Source: Bacteroidales bacterium (lineage in GTDB: Bacteria; Bacteroidota; Bacteroidia; Bacteroidales; UBA7960). Taken from it: a stretch of DNA of 64,000 nucleotides. The notes below the pieces were generated by a model. That model did not search any database, was not told where the DNA came from, and saw nothing but the letters and a program-made list of their open reading frames with translations. The stretch lies in NCBI GenBank assembly GCA_019429365.1, contig JAHYJD010000004.1, forward strand, positions 26,983-90,982, given 5' to 3'. The position numbers and the translations under genes were made by a program. This document shows positions 8,060-16,774 of this stretch, piece by piece (the first letter of the stretch is position 1; each line of letters opens with the position of its first letter).

Positions 8060-8127
8060 ATTGCACTGTTTATTATGTTTAATGGCGGGAATTTCCGAAA
8101 TTTGAGTTAAGAATCTATCTTAAATTC

Positions 8128-8538
8128 ATGATCAAGCAACTTGAAATATCTCTTCCTGCCTTCCCGCGCGGATTTCATCTGATCACCCGCCATATTGTCA
8201 ATGCCCTGGGCGAGCTGCCAGAAACAGGTTTGCTCAATGTTTTTCTTCACCACACCTCTGCGGGACTTTGTATTAACGAAAATGCCGACCCATCGGTAAT
8301 GCACGACCTGGAAACCAGTTTTAACCGCATTGCCCCCGAGCGCCTGCCCGAATACATACACACCCTGGAAGGCGACGACGACATGCCTGCCCATGTAAAA
8401 TCGGCCCTCACCGGGGTTTCACTCACCATCCCCATTAGCAACGGACGCCTGAAGCTGGGTACCTGGCAGGGCATTTGCCTTTGCGAGTTCCGTAATCATG
8501 GTGGGTCCCGACGACTCACCCTTACCATTTATAGCTAG
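8128..8538 (+). CDS. YjbQ family protein (UPF0047; secondary thiamine-phosphate synthase-like)
   Basis: 136 residues, full length for the family. Motifs are 'GFHLITRHIVNAL', 'GLLNVFLHHTSAGLCINENA' with conserved His and Asn residues, 'DDDMPAHVKSALTGVSLTIP' and 'LGTWQGICLCEFRNHGGSRR'. YjbQ proteins have weak thiamine-phosphate synthase activity in vitro, but their physiological role is unsettled. It lies 86 bp upstream of the copper ATPase gene on the same strand, without an obvious terminator between them. Confidence 0.93.
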   Translation: MIKQLEISLPAFPRGFHLITRHIVNALGELPETGLLNVFLHHTSAGLCINENADPSVMHDLETSFNRIAPERLPEYIHTLEGDDDMPAHVKSALTGVSLTIPISNGRLKLGTWQGICLCEFRNHGGSRRLTLTIYS

Positions 8539-8623
8539 GTTTTGATCTTCTTTTCGGGGAAAAGCAAACAATAGCCTTTACAACTTGTTTTATATGCAAA
8601 TATTTACCTCTTAAAATACTCAA

Positions 8624-10753
8624 ATGTCTGAACATCTTTTCAAAAACATAGAGCTTAAGGTAGAGGGTATGAGCTGCACCAACTGTGCCCTTGGTATTAA
8701 GAAGTCGCTCGAAAAGGAAGGCTTTTCCAATGTGAATGCCGACTTTACCACCGACATGGTAACTTTTGAACTGGCCGATGAAAGCAGGTTGCCCCTTGCC
8801 GTAAAACGCATTGAGTCGCTTGGTTATTCAGTGGTTTTGCCCAACGAAGGTGAAATGGAACAGAAAAAGCCAGGTCTTTCAAGCATTGAGAAAAAGTTTT
8901 GGTTTACGGCCATTTTTACAGTGCCGCTTATTCTTGCCATGTTTATCCCGGTGCCAATTCTGCACAACGACTTGTTTCAACTGGCCCTTACCATTCCTGT
9001 TTTTTCGGTGGGTTTCTGGCATTTCGGCCGGAGTGCTTTCAATAGCCTGCGCTCCGGTGTTACCAATATGGATGTGCTGATTTTCCTGGGCAGCACTGCC
9101 GCTTTTGTTTACAGCCTAATTGGCACTATTAGCGGGCTGGGGCACGATTACATGTTCTACGAAACTTCGGCTTCAATTATCAGCATCGTGCTATTGGGCA
9201 ATATGCTCGAGCATCGTTCAGTAAAAAAAACTACCAGCGCAGTGGACGATCTGGTTAGACTACAGAAAAACGCTGCTAAACGCATTCTGAGGTCAAGCAA
9301 TGGGATTGGTGAGCAAATTGAAGAAGTGGATGCTTCGCTCATTGAAACCGGTGAGCGGGTACTGGTCAACTCGGGTGACAAGATCCCTGTTGATGGAGAA
9401 ATTTACTGGGGGCATGGCAGCATTGACGAAGGAATGATTTCGGGCGAAAGCCTGCCCGTTGATAAAACTGCCGGCGATAAAGTGGTTGGCGGAACCATAT
9501 TGGTTTCGGGCAACATAAAAGTGAAAACTACCGCCACGGGAAAGGATACCGTGCTTTCGCAGATCATTGAAATGGTGCGCAGCGCCCAGCAGGATAAACC
9601 AAAACTTCAGAATCTTGCAGATAAGATCAGCGCCATTTTTGTTCCTACAGTAGTGGGGCTTGCCCTGCTTACCATGGGTGGCTGGCTGCTTTTCAGCGAC
9701 CTTCCTTTCCGCGATGCCCTAATGCGCGGAGTGGCCGTGCTGGTTATTGCCTGTCCTTGTGCACTGGGTCTTGCTATTCCAACGGCTGTGGTGGTTGGGT
9801 TGGGTCGTATGGCAAAAAGTGGTATCCTGATCAAAGGAGGTTCTTCCATTGATAAATTTGCTGGAATCGATACCATAGTGTTTGATAAAACAGGCACGCT
9901 TACCACCGGAAAATTTGCCGTTAAGCGCCTGCAAACATTTAATATTTCCGAAAACGAGGCTGGTACCATTATTTATAGTCTCGAAAAGCATTCCTCTCAT
10001 CCCATTGCTATTGCGCTTGCTGATCATTTCCGCGGAAGCGGCGAGATAGCATTTGAAAGCGTAACCGAAGAGAAGGGGCTTGGGATAAAGGCTTCAGGTG
10101 CGGATGGACGCACTTTCCAGGCGGGCTCGTATTCAATTGCTGCTGCGCTTACCGATGACGACTCCCATAATGTGTATCTGGTGGTGGACGGCAAACTTGC
10201 GGGCTGGCTCGACATTGAAGACGAGATTAAGCCCGAAGCTGCAGAAGCCATTCAGTTTCTGAAAAGCAAAGGGGTAAAAACCGTATTACTCAGTGGCGAC
10301 CGCCGCCAGCGTTGCGAAGAAGTGGCCGAAATCCTTGGTATTGAAGAAGTTTATGCCGAGCAGTTACCCGACCAGAAACTTGATGTGATCAGCTCACTTT
10401 CGCAGTCAGGACGTGTGGGCATGGTGGGCGATGGCATAAACGATGCGCCAGCCCTGGCGCGCGCTGATGTGGGCATTAGCATGAGTGATGCCACCCAGGT
10501 GGCCGTGAAATCGGCCGAAGTGGTGCTGCTAAAGGGCAATCTTAGGCTCCTCTCAAAAGCCTTTGCTGCTACACGAACCACATTGAGAACTATCAAAGAA
10601 AACCTATTCTGGGCTTTCTTTTATAACGTGGCAGCCATACCTTTTGCCATGGCTGGATTTCTTACCCCAATGGTGGCAGCTGCTGCAATGGCGTTTTCCG
10701 ACATTATCGTGGTGGGTAACTCCCTCCGGCTAAAAAGAAGAAAACTGAAGTAA
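8624..10753 (+). CDS. copA: P1B-type ATPase, CopA-like Cu(+) exporter
   Basis: 709 residues. One N-terminal heavy-metal-associated domain (about 6-72) with 'EGMSCTNCALGIKKSLEKEG' (MxCxxC). After paired membrane helices comes the actuator loop ('SGESLPVDK'), then the transmembrane metal site 'IACPCALGLAIPTAVVVG' (CPC near residues 377-379), the phosphorylation motif 'FDKTGTLTTGK' (Asp near 423), 'HSSHPIAIAL' in the nucleotide-binding domain and 'MVGDGINDAPALARADVGI'. The CPC motif and HP dipeptide fit Cu(+)/Ag(+) export from the cytoplasm. Fewer HMA domains than many CopA proteins. A bidirectional terminator separates it from convergent rho. Confidence 0.94.
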   Translation: MSEHLFKNIELKVEGMSCTNCALGIKKSLEKEGFSNVNADFTTDMVTFELADESRLPLAVKRIESLGYSVVLPNEGEMEQKKPGLSSIEKKFWFTAIFTVPLILAMFIPVPILHNDLFQLALTIPVFSVGFWHFGRSAFNSLRSGVTNMDVLIFLGSTAAFVYSLIGTISGLGHDYMFYETSASIISIVLLGNMLEHRSVKKTTSAVDDLVRLQKNAAKRILRSSNGIGEQIEEVDASLIETGERVLVNSGDKIPVDGEIYWGHGSIDEGMISGESLPVDKTAGDKVVGGTILVSGNIKVKTTATGKDTVLSQIIEMVRSAQQDKPKLQNLADKISAIFVPTVVGLALLTMGGWLLFSDLPFRDALMRGVAVLVIACPCALGLAIPTAVVVGLGRMAKSGILIKGGSSIDKFAGIDTIVFDKTGTLTTGKFAVKRLQTFNISENEAGTIIYSLEKHSSHPIAIALADHFRGSGEIAFESVTEEKGLGIKASGADGRTFQAGSYSIAAALTDDDSHNVYLVVDGKLAGWLDIEDEIKPEAAEAIQFLKSKGVKTVLLSGDRRQRCEEVAEILGIEEVYAEQLPDQKLDVISSLSQSGRVGMVGDGINDAPALARADVGISMSDATQVAVKSAEVVLLKGNLRLLSKAFAATRTTLRTIKENLFWAFFYNVAAIPFAMAGFLTPMVAAAAMAFSDIIVVGNSLRLKRRKLK

Positions 10754-10786
10754 AAAAAAGCCCCGGAAATTTTCCAGGGCTTTTTT
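10752..10786. terminator. Bidirectional terminator between copA and rho
   Basis: An A-run, then stem 'agccccggaaa' / 'tttccagggct' with one mismatch (10759-10781), then a T-run. It can end transcription from both convergent genes. Confidence 0.85.
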
Positions 10787-10801
10787 AATTGAACGGTTTG
10801 A

Positions 10802-12832
10802 TTATCCATTCATTGACATCAGAAACTCTTCGTTGCTCTTGGTATGCTTAATGCGGTCGAGCAGAAACTCCATGGCTTCCATGGGCGTCATGTCGTTTAT
10901 GAATTTACGTAAAACCCAAATGCGGTTCATCATGTCTTTGTCGAGCAGCAGGTCTTCGCGGCGGGTACCTGAGGATACGATGTCGATGGAAGGGAATATA
11001 CGTTTGTTCGACAGTCGGCGGTCGAGTTGAAGTTCCATATTTCCTGTTCCCTTAAACTCCTCAAAGATTACTTCATCCATTTTGGAGCCAGTGTCGATCA
11101 GGGCGGTGGCTATGATAGAAAGTGAACCGCCATTTTCGATGTTGCGGGCTGCACCGAAGAACCGTTTGGGTTTGTGCAGGGCGTTGGCGTCCACACCACC
11201 CGAAAGGACCTTACCGGAGGCAGGTGCTACGGTGTTGAATGCGCGGGCCAGGCGTGTGATGCTGTCGAGCAGAATGACTACGTCGTGACCGCATTCTACC
11301 ATACGCTTTGCTTTTTCAAGTACAATACTTGCCACTTTCACATGCCTTTCGGCGGGCTCATCGAAGGTGGAGGAAATCACTTCGGCCTTCACATTCCGGG
11401 CCATTTCGGTAACTTCCTCGGGTCGTTCATCAACCAGAAGCACGATCAGATAGGCTTCGGGGTGGTTGGCAGCAATGGCGTTTGCAATATCCTGCAGAAG
11501 AATAGTTTTACCGGTTTTGGGCTGTGCCACGATCAGTCCGCGTTGTCCCTTGCCTATGGGCGAAAACATATCAATTACACGGCACGAAAGTGTTTCGCTC
11601 GAATGCCCGGTAAGATTAAACTTTTCATCCGGGAACAATGGTGTAAGGAAGTCGAAAGGAACCCTGTCGCGCACCACTGCTGGGTCGCGGCCGTTAATTT
11701 TTTCCACTTTAATAAGCGGAAAATACTTTTCATTTTCTTTAGGGGGGCGAATGCCACCACGAACGGTGTCGCCGGTTTTCAAACCAAAAAGTTTAATCTG
11801 GCTTTGCGAAACGTAAATGTCGTCGGGGGAATTCAGGTAGTTATAATCCGAGGAGCGCATAAATCCGTAGCCATCGGGCATGATTTCGAGTACCCCTTCG
11901 GCAATGATGATGCCATCAAATTCATAAATTGGTTCGCCTGTGCGACGGTCGAAACCTTTTGGTTTAAATTGGTCCTTCTCCTGTGATTGAGTATCGCCGT
12001 TTTCAGATTTTTGTTCCTCCTTTGGCGTTTCTTTGGTTTCGGGATTTTTTTTAATAACCTCTGGTGCTTCTGCGCGCTGGTTGCTTTCGTTTATTACCTC
12101 ACCCTCTTCAATCAGGTTGGTGGGTTCTTTGGTAAGCTCGTCTTCCAGGGGCACTTTTTTGCTTGCTTCCTGATCGCTGGGGCGCTGGTGGCGGTTTGCG
12201 TGCACTCCAGCCGGCCGTGGTTCGCGCTGTTGGGAATCGCGCTGTTGGGGATCGCGCTGTTGGGGATCGCGCTGTTGGGGATCGCGCTGCTGGGGATCTC
12301 GTTGTTGGGGGTCGCGTGGCTTTTGCTGGTCGCGTTTTTCCCATGGCGGACGCTGCTGGTTGCGCTGATCGGGGCGTTGCTGGTTGTCGCGTTGCTGGTT
12401 GTCTCTTTGTTGGTTGTCCCGTGGTCGATTATCGCGGGGTTGATTATCGCGGGGTTGCTGCCGTTGTTCCTGGTTGTCGCGCGGTCCACGTTGTGCCTGG
12501 GGTTCCTGTTTTTCGCGGGGTTCCTGTGTTTCGCGTTTTTCTTTGGGCTCCTGTGGTTCACGTTTCCCTTTGGCATCGCGCTTGTTTTTATCGTCGCGCC
12601 TTTCGGCCGTTGAGGAACCGGCAGGAATGCGTTTTCGGGGGCGCTGGCCAGCCGCGTCCAGACTATTTTCTGTTTTAAGCGTTTCCGCGGGGGGATTTAC
12701 CGCCTGGGCATCGAGAATCTGATAAATAAGATCCTGTTTCTTGTAAGACTCAACCCTTTTTATTTTCAACTCCTTGGCAATTTCGCGGAGCTCGGTGAGC
12801 AGCTTACTGTTTAATGCAACAATGTCATACAT
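10802..12832 (-). CDS. rho: Transcription termination factor Rho with long low-complexity insertion
   Basis: 676 residues against about 420 for E. coli Rho. Rho N-terminal helix bundle at about 7-43 ('[20 protein letters not shown]'). Residues about 50-290 are a hydrophilic insertion rich in R, Q, D, P, N and then E/K, with repeats of 'QQRDP' and 'DNQPR'. The RNA-binding cold-shock-like domain begins near 305 ('[20 protein letters not shown]'). The RecA-type ATPase has Walker A '[12 protein letters not shown]' (near 437) and Walker B '[14 protein letters not shown]', with '[13 protein letters not shown]' of the Q/R-loop region. It is a hexameric RNA-dependent helicase that ends transcription. 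Such insertions are known in Bacteroidota Rho proteins. Confidence 0.96.
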   Translation of the reverse strand: MYDIVALNSKLLTELREIAKELKIKRVESYKKQDLIYQILDAQAVNPPAETLKTENSLDAAGQRPRKRIPAGSSTAERRDDKNKRDAKGKREPQEPKEKRETQEPREKQEPQAQRGPRDNQEQRQQPRDNQPRDNRPRDNQQRDNQQRDNQQRPDQRNQQRPPWEKRDQQKPRDPQQRDPQQRDPQQRDPQQRDPQQRDSQQREPRPAGVHANRHQRPSDQEASKKVPLEDELTKEPTNLIEEGEVINESNQRAEAPEVIKKNPETKETPKEEQKSENGDTQSQEKDQFKPKGFDRRTGEPIYEFDGIIIAEGVLEIMPDGYGFMRSSDYNYLNSPDDIYVSQSQIKLFGLKTGDTVRGGIRPPKENEKYFPLIKVEKINGRDPAVVRDRVPFDFLTPLFPDEKFNLTGHSSETLSCRVIDMFSPIGKGQRGLIVAQPKTGKTILLQDIANAIAANHPEAYLIVLLVDERPEEVTEMARNVKAEVISSTFDEPAERHVKVASIVLEKAKRMVECGHDVVILLDSITRLARAFNTVAPASGKVLSGGVDANALHKPKRFFGAARNIENGGSLSIIATALIDTGSKMDEVIFEEFKGTGNMELQLDRRLSNKRIFPSIDIVSSGTRREDLLLDKDMMNRIWVLRKFINDMTPMEAMEFLLDRIKHTKSNEEFLMSMNG
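12225..12314. repeat. 15-bp tandem repeat inside rho
   Basis: Six units of the type 'cgctgttggggatcg', the first four nearly identical, encode the QQRDP repeats on the minus strand. A second, less regular array (about 12360-12475) encodes the N-Q-Q/P-R-D repeats. Copy number in such arrays can change by slippage without breaking the frame, because the unit is a multiple of three. Confidence 0.9.
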
Positions 12833-13175
12833 ATATTACTGTGATAAAATGATTATTCTTTTATTTTTTTTCTTTCTAAACAAATACGAAAAAAACCGGG
12901 GAAATTGCTTTAGCCTGAATGCTGGCAATGCCCATTTTAAGCGCATCAGCCGGGGCTGCAACCTGATATAAACAAAGGCTTATGGTATTATTTAAAAGAA
13001 AAATTCAGAAACGAACGAAGGAATTGAAGTGCAAATATAAATATAATTTGAATTACAAAAAAATATTACGTCTTTTAATACAGGTGAGCCTGCTATTAGT
13101 TAAAGAGGTATGTTTTTATTGTATGTAACATTTTTATACTTTTGCATAAATCTGAACCCATAAAACCCCAAAACT
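12833..13175. other. 343-bp divergent intergenic region between rho and the DUF4293 gene
   Basis: AT-rich spacer holding the promoters of both divergent genes. A TACTTTTG box (13137-13144) points toward the DUF4293 gene. No RNA gene, hairpin terminator or repeat was recognised. The long distance to rho would allow a leader for rho autoregulation, but no specific structure supports this. Confidence 0.5.
13137..13144 (+). promoter_or_regulatory. Putative -7 promoter box (TACTTTTG) for the DUF4293 gene
   Basis: Exact TAnnTTTG match 31 bp before the start codon. The upstream -33 box is weak (only a T-rich stretch near 13113-13117). Confidence 0.55.
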
Positions 13176-13646
13176 ATGCTTCAGCGCATTCAGTCTGTTT
13201 TTCTTACCCTGGTGTTAGTATTTGCTGTGCTTTTTGTGTTTTTGCCGCTTGGAAAGTTCGACCTTGAAGGGCTGAAAATTGCCCTGAAGGTAACAGGCCT
13301 CGAAAGCTCAGCCAATATCCCTGCGGAGTTCGGTCAGAGTTGGTATGGTTATGTGCTTTTAATTCTGGTGTTTGGTATTATGGTGCTGACCGTTTTTTCC
13401 ATTTTTCAGTTTAAGCGCCGGTTGTACCAGATTCAGCTCGGAAAGTTTAATATTTTATTGCACGTTGGACTTGTGGTTACGGCATTCTTTTTTACAGATC
13501 AGTGGCAAGACAACCTGCCCAATCTGCCCTTTAGCTATGGGGCCGGAATAGTCCTCCCGTTGGTGGCCATGATACTGATTTTAATGGCTAACCGGGCCAT
13601 AAAAAAGGATGATGAGCTGGTGCGCTCAGCCGACCGCATCCGCTGA
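13176..13646 (+). CDS. DUF4293 family membrane protein
   Basis: 156 residues with four predicted membrane helices: residues about 6-26, 58-80, 91-108 and 117-138. It starts 'MLQRIQSVFLTLVLVF' and ends 'MANRAIKKDDELVRSADRIR', the most conserved part of DUF4293, which is found only in Bacteroidota. No function is known. Its stop codon directly abuts that of the convergent racemase gene (TGA|TCA), leaving no room for a terminator between the two transcripts. Confidence 0.88.
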   Translation: MLQRIQSVFLTLVLVFAVLFVFLPLGKFDLEGLKIALKVTGLESSANIPAEFGQSWYGYVLLILVFGIMVLTVFSIFQFKRRLYQIQLGKFNILLHVGLVVTAFFFTDQWQDNLPNLPFSYGAGIVLPLVAMILILMANRAIKKDDELVRSADRIR

Positions 13647-14720
13647 TCAGTCCTCCATTCTTTTGATAATATAATCAGAGTTGAAGAGCCCCAGGGCTCC
13701 CATGTACTTTAGCTTGAACTTTATAAAGTCGCCAACCTTATACTTTTTCGGGTTGGTGCCCAGGTCAATTACCAAAATGTCTGAGCTGGCCCCGGCAATT
13801 TTCAGGTTTTTGTCCTGTGGTATCAGGAAATCGGGCGTTATGTCAAGCAAGCCAATGTCGAGCAAAGCCCTGAAAGAAGTCTTTCCGTAATCTTCACTTT
13901 TTATTTCGTAAGTCTCTCCGGAAGGGTTTTCCTGCATCACGCCCTCGGGCACCAGGGGCTTTTCCTGCAACTCTATAATCTCCGCCTTGGTAATAATCAC
14001 ATCGTCCTTCATGCCCTTTATGGTTTTTCCGGTAAACAGGTTGGCGCCAAAAAAGAGGGTTTCGCCAACCCTGAGGTGATTAACCCCGGCAGGAATTTGT
14101 TTTTTGAAAAGCAAGGGTATGGTGACCGAAGAGCCACCCGAGATCCATTTTATTTTTTTGTTAAACCTCAGTTCTATGATTTGTTTGTAGAGGCTCAACT
14201 GAACCAGCTTGTCGTGCGATGGCATTACGCCGTAAAGGCAGTTGAGGTTGGTGCCCAGGCCGATAATCTCCAGGTTGGGCAGGCGAAATACCTTTTCGTA
14301 AAACTCCACAAGGTTTTCACCCAGCACGCCTTCGCGCAAATCGCCCATCTCCACCATGATTATGGCTTTGTGCTGCCTGCCCTGCTTAACGGCTTCTTTC
14401 GAAATCAATTCGAGGGTATGGTAGTCGGTATTAAAGCTCACATCAGCATATTTAACCAGGCTGCGAATGCTGCGCCGGGGCGGGGGCTTAATGTAAACCG
14501 TTTGAACATCGGGAGCAAGTTGCTTAATGTGTTTTAGATTGCTAATGCGCGAATCGTGCAACTCCTTTACACCCAGATCGATAAGTTCTTTCAGGAAAAG
14601 CTTGTTGCCACAGAGCAGTTTCGAAACTATGCCCCATTCAATATTGTTACTTTCCAGCAGGTTTTGCAGGAATTCAAAATTGTGCCGGAGCTTGCTTCGA
14701 CTTAAACTAATTTCTGCCAT
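13647..14720 (-). CDS. PLP-dependent amino-acid racemase, ornithine-racemase-like (alanine racemase N-terminal fold)
   Basis: 357 residues. Fold-type III PLP barrel: 'IVSKLLCGN' carries the likely PLP-lysine (about residue 34), followed by 'LHDSRISNLKHIK', 'IIMVEMGDLREGVLG', 'IIGLGTNLNCLYGV', 'ISGGSSVTIPLL' and 'VNHLRVGETLFFGAN'. The DSRxxNL, GDLREG and GTNL motifs match ornithine racemase (Orr) and related YhfX-like enzymes better than peptidoglycan alanine racemase. It is the last gene of a leftward operon with an acetyltransferase (14-bp gap) and a sodium symporter. The substrate is inferred from motifs and is not certain. Confidence 0.82.
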   Translation of the reverse strand: MAEISLSRSKLRHNFEFLQNLLESNNIEWGIVSKLLCGNKLFLKELIDLGVKELHDSRISNLKHIKQLAPDVQTVYIKPPPRRSIRSLVKYADVSFNTDYHTLELISKEAVKQGRQHKAIIMVEMGDLREGVLGENLVEFYEKVFRLPNLEIIGLGTNLNCLYGVMPSHDKLVQLSLYKQIIELRFNKKIKWISGGSSVTIPLLFKKQIPAGVNHLRVGETLFFGANLFTGKTIKGMKDDVIITKAEIIELQEKPLVPEGVMQENPSGETYEIKSEDYGKTSFRALLDIGLLDITPDFLIPQDKNLKIAGASSDILVIDLGTNPKKYKVGDFIKFKLKYMGALGLFNSDYIIKRMED

Positions 14721-14734
14721 TACTTTTTGGGGAA

Positions 14735-15172
14735 TTAGCGCATTAGGCGCATTTCAAGGTATTTGCTGGTAAATCCAAGTTTTTCGTAAAGGAAACGGGC
14801 CGGATTTTCGGGCTCCACGTGCAGCTTAATACTTCCTTCGGCCTGGTCGAAGGTTTTTTGCATCAGGGTTTTTCCAAGCCCTTTGCCGCGGTAATCTTTG
14901 TGCACTGCAATATAAACCAGGATATTCTCAGGAATATAGCCAGCCATACCGGTTTTGTTTACCACAACGGCTCCGGCCACTTTTTCGTTTTCTTTGGCTA
15001 CAACAACAAAGCCACCAAATTTGGTTTTTTCGTCCATGGCAAAGTCGATGCAGCGCATAATAGCTCCATGCTCGTCGCCAAACTGATCGAGGTGTTCGAA
15101 AAGGAAATCTGCTACTTCTTTTTTCTGAGCATGAGAAATATTATCCTTTGGTGTGTAAATCTGGTAATCCAT
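14735..15172 (-). CDS. GNAT-family N-acetyltransferase
   Basis: 145 residues. The acetyl-CoA-binding signature is 'VHKDYRGKGLGKTLMQ' (Q/RxxGxG/A), preceded by the 'GFVVVAKENEKVAGAVVVNK' strands and followed by 'KLHVEPENPARFLYEKLGF', the usual C-terminal part of the fold. GNAT enzymes acetylate amines using acetyl-CoA in the cytoplasm. It lies between the symporter (7-bp gap) and the racemase (14-bp gap), so an amino acid or its racemised product is a reasonable substrate guess, but this is inference from position only. Confidence 0.88.
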   Translation of the reverse strand: MDYQIYTPKDNISHAQKKEVADFLFEHLDQFGDEHGAIMRCIDFAMDEKTKFGGFVVVAKENEKVAGAVVVNKTGMAGYIPENILVYIAVHKDYRGKGLGKTLMQKTFDQAEGSIKLHVEPENPARFLYEKLGFTSKYLEMRLMR

Positions 15173-15179
15173 AATGTGT

Positions 15180-16604
15180 TTATTTTTTTAGCAAGTTAAT
15201 AATTAAAAAGGTTAAAAAGGAGATGCTAATGCCAAAAATGTTGGCATCAAGTCCCAGTGGCAGGTCCCAACGGCCAGCTATCAGGGTTATGGTGGTGCCG
15301 CCTCCCAGCAACATGGCCCAGAATGCAGCGGCGTTTGATGGGTGTTTCATAAAAAGGGCGCCAATTACAGGCACGAACAATCCAGAGACCATAAAAGCAT
15401 AACTGTACAGCATCAATTCAAGAACGTTTGGCATTACAGATGCCAGCATCAATGCCAGCACACCGAGCACCAGGGTAAGTGCCTGGGAAATGAGCAAGAA
15501 TTTTTTCTTTCCGGTAATATTTTTGGTCCACCTGGAGAGAATATCCGTGAGGAAATTTCCTGAAGAAGCCATCAGGCAACTGTCGGCGGTAGACATTATT
15601 GCCGAAAAATAAGCAGCCATCATTAGCCCCATTAGGCCAACGGGCAAAACAGTCCTGAGCAACAAGGGCAAACCCATTTCAGCATCAATTTCGCTGGCGG
15701 TTGCGTATCCAAGGTATTCAAACAATCCCTGCGAAACAGCCACCCGGGCAAACAAACCCAGCAAAACGCCCATAAAAGCCATAATGGGCCATTCGAAAAG
15801 GCCTGCCACAAACCAGGCTTTTTGCGCTTCGCGCTTGTTGCGCGATGCATAAATGCGCTGGTAGAGGGTCATACCCACAAACCAAATCGGAATAATGGTC
15901 ACCCCCCAGTTGAGCAATTGTTGCCAGCTAATGTTGGCCAGGCTAAAAAATTTGGCTGGCAGCGCAGCACTGATCCCTTCCATGCCACCCAGGCTGAAAA
16001 ATGCAACCGGGATGCCAATAAAAATGAGCCCGACCATTAAAATAATCCACTGAATGGTGTCGGTGTAAATGACCGCTTTTATGCCACCCATGGCCGTGTA
16101 AATGATCACAATAACACCCATGATGATCAGGGCCGTTTGTAAGTCGAGTTGAATAAAAGTGGCTGATGCCAGTTTGGCCCCTGCCAGTATTTGTGAGCTG
16201 GTAAAGCCAAGATAGCCGATGGCTGAAATGATACCCGCCATAAGGGCCACCCGCTTGTTGTAAAAACTACCCAAAAATTGCGGAAACGTAAATAAACTTC
16301 TTGTTTGCTCCAGTTTTTTTACTCTTGGAATGAGCAAAACAGCGCTAAGCCAGGCACCAAGCAAACCGGTAAATAGCATCCATGAGCCCGCAATGCCCAT
16401 AATAAACCCAAGACCTCCAAGTCCAATGGAAAATCCCCCGCCCACATCGGTGGCTACCACCGACAGCCCTATATGCCAGCTTCCAATTTTTCGGCCACCC
16501 ACATAATAGTCTTCAATGCCCTTATTTAGCAGGAGAAAACGTACTCCTATCCCGATTACTGCAAACATGTAAACGGAAAAAATGAGCAGGTCAATAAAAT
16601 GCAT
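15180..16604 (-). CDS. Sodium:solute symporter (SSS family)
   Basis: 474 residues with about 13 membrane helices. The start 'MHFIDLLIFSVYMFAVIGIG' leads into 'YYVGGRKIGSWHIGLSVVAT', typical of the SSS family; 'YTAMGGIKAVIYTDTIQWII' and 'SAIMSTADSCLMASSGN' are the conserved segments around helices 5-6 and 8-9. The family couples Na+ entry to uptake of sugars, amino acids, nucleosides or vitamins; the ligand here is unknown. It is the first gene of the operon with GNAT and racemase and has a well-formed promoter 29 bp upstream, so an amino-acid or amine substrate is favoured by context. Confidence 0.92.
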   Translation of the reverse strand: MHFIDLLIFSVYMFAVIGIGVRFLLLNKGIEDYYVGGRKIGSWHIGLSVVATDVGGGFSIGLGGLGFIMGIAGSWMLFTGLLGAWLSAVLLIPRVKKLEQTRSLFTFPQFLGSFYNKRVALMAGIISAIGYLGFTSSQILAGAKLASATFIQLDLQTALIIMGVIVIIYTAMGGIKAVIYTDTIQWIILMVGLIFIGIPVAFFSLGGMEGISAALPAKFFSLANISWQQLLNWGVTIIPIWFVGMTLYQRIYASRNKREAQKAWFVAGLFEWPIMAFMGVLLGLFARVAVSQGLFEYLGYATASEIDAEMGLPLLLRTVLPVGLMGLMMAAYFSAIMSTADSCLMASSGNFLTDILSRWTKNITGKKKFLLISQALTLVLGVLALMLASVMPNVLELMLYSYAFMVSGLFVPVIGALFMKHPSNAAAFWAMLLGGGTTITLIAGRWDLPLGLDANIFGISISFLTFLIINLLKK

Positions 16605-16632
16605 TAGATTTTTTTACAGACATTTAGATTTG

Positions 16633-16663
16633 CAAAGATAATAATATATACTAAAAAATCAAA
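16633..16663 (-). promoter_or_regulatory. Bacteroidota-type promoter of the SSS-GNAT-racemase operon
   Basis: On the minus strand, TTTG (16660-16663) is followed after 19 bp by TATCTTTG (16633-16640), a full match to the -33/-7 consensus with good spacing. The start codon lies 29 bp downstream. Confidence 0.82.
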
Positions 16664-16750
16664 TTACATGTATTAGTAAGCTGAAAAACAGTTAATTATA
16701 AAAGGATATGATTAAATAATAAAACAAAAAGGAAAAAGGTTTATTTGGTT

Positions 16751-16758
16751 TACTTTTG
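16751..16758 (+). promoter_or_regulatory. Putative -7 promoter box (TACTTTTG) for the YhcC-like gene
   Basis: Exact TAnnTTTG match. It lies inside the 5' extension of the open frame (TTG at 16745), so translation must start downstream. This supports the TTG at 16775. Confidence 0.55.
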
Positions 16759-16774
16759 TAGAAAAGAAGTCATT

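Noticed and set aside
12225..12480. Repeat-rich block that could be mistaken for a CRISPR array
   Set aside because: Units are contiguous 15-bp copies without spacers and encode in-frame QQRDP-type repeats of Rho.
11174..12678. Long plus-strand open frames opposite rho
   Set aside because: They are antisense frames over a repetitive GC-rich coding region and contain no domain; Rho on the minus strand explains the DNA.
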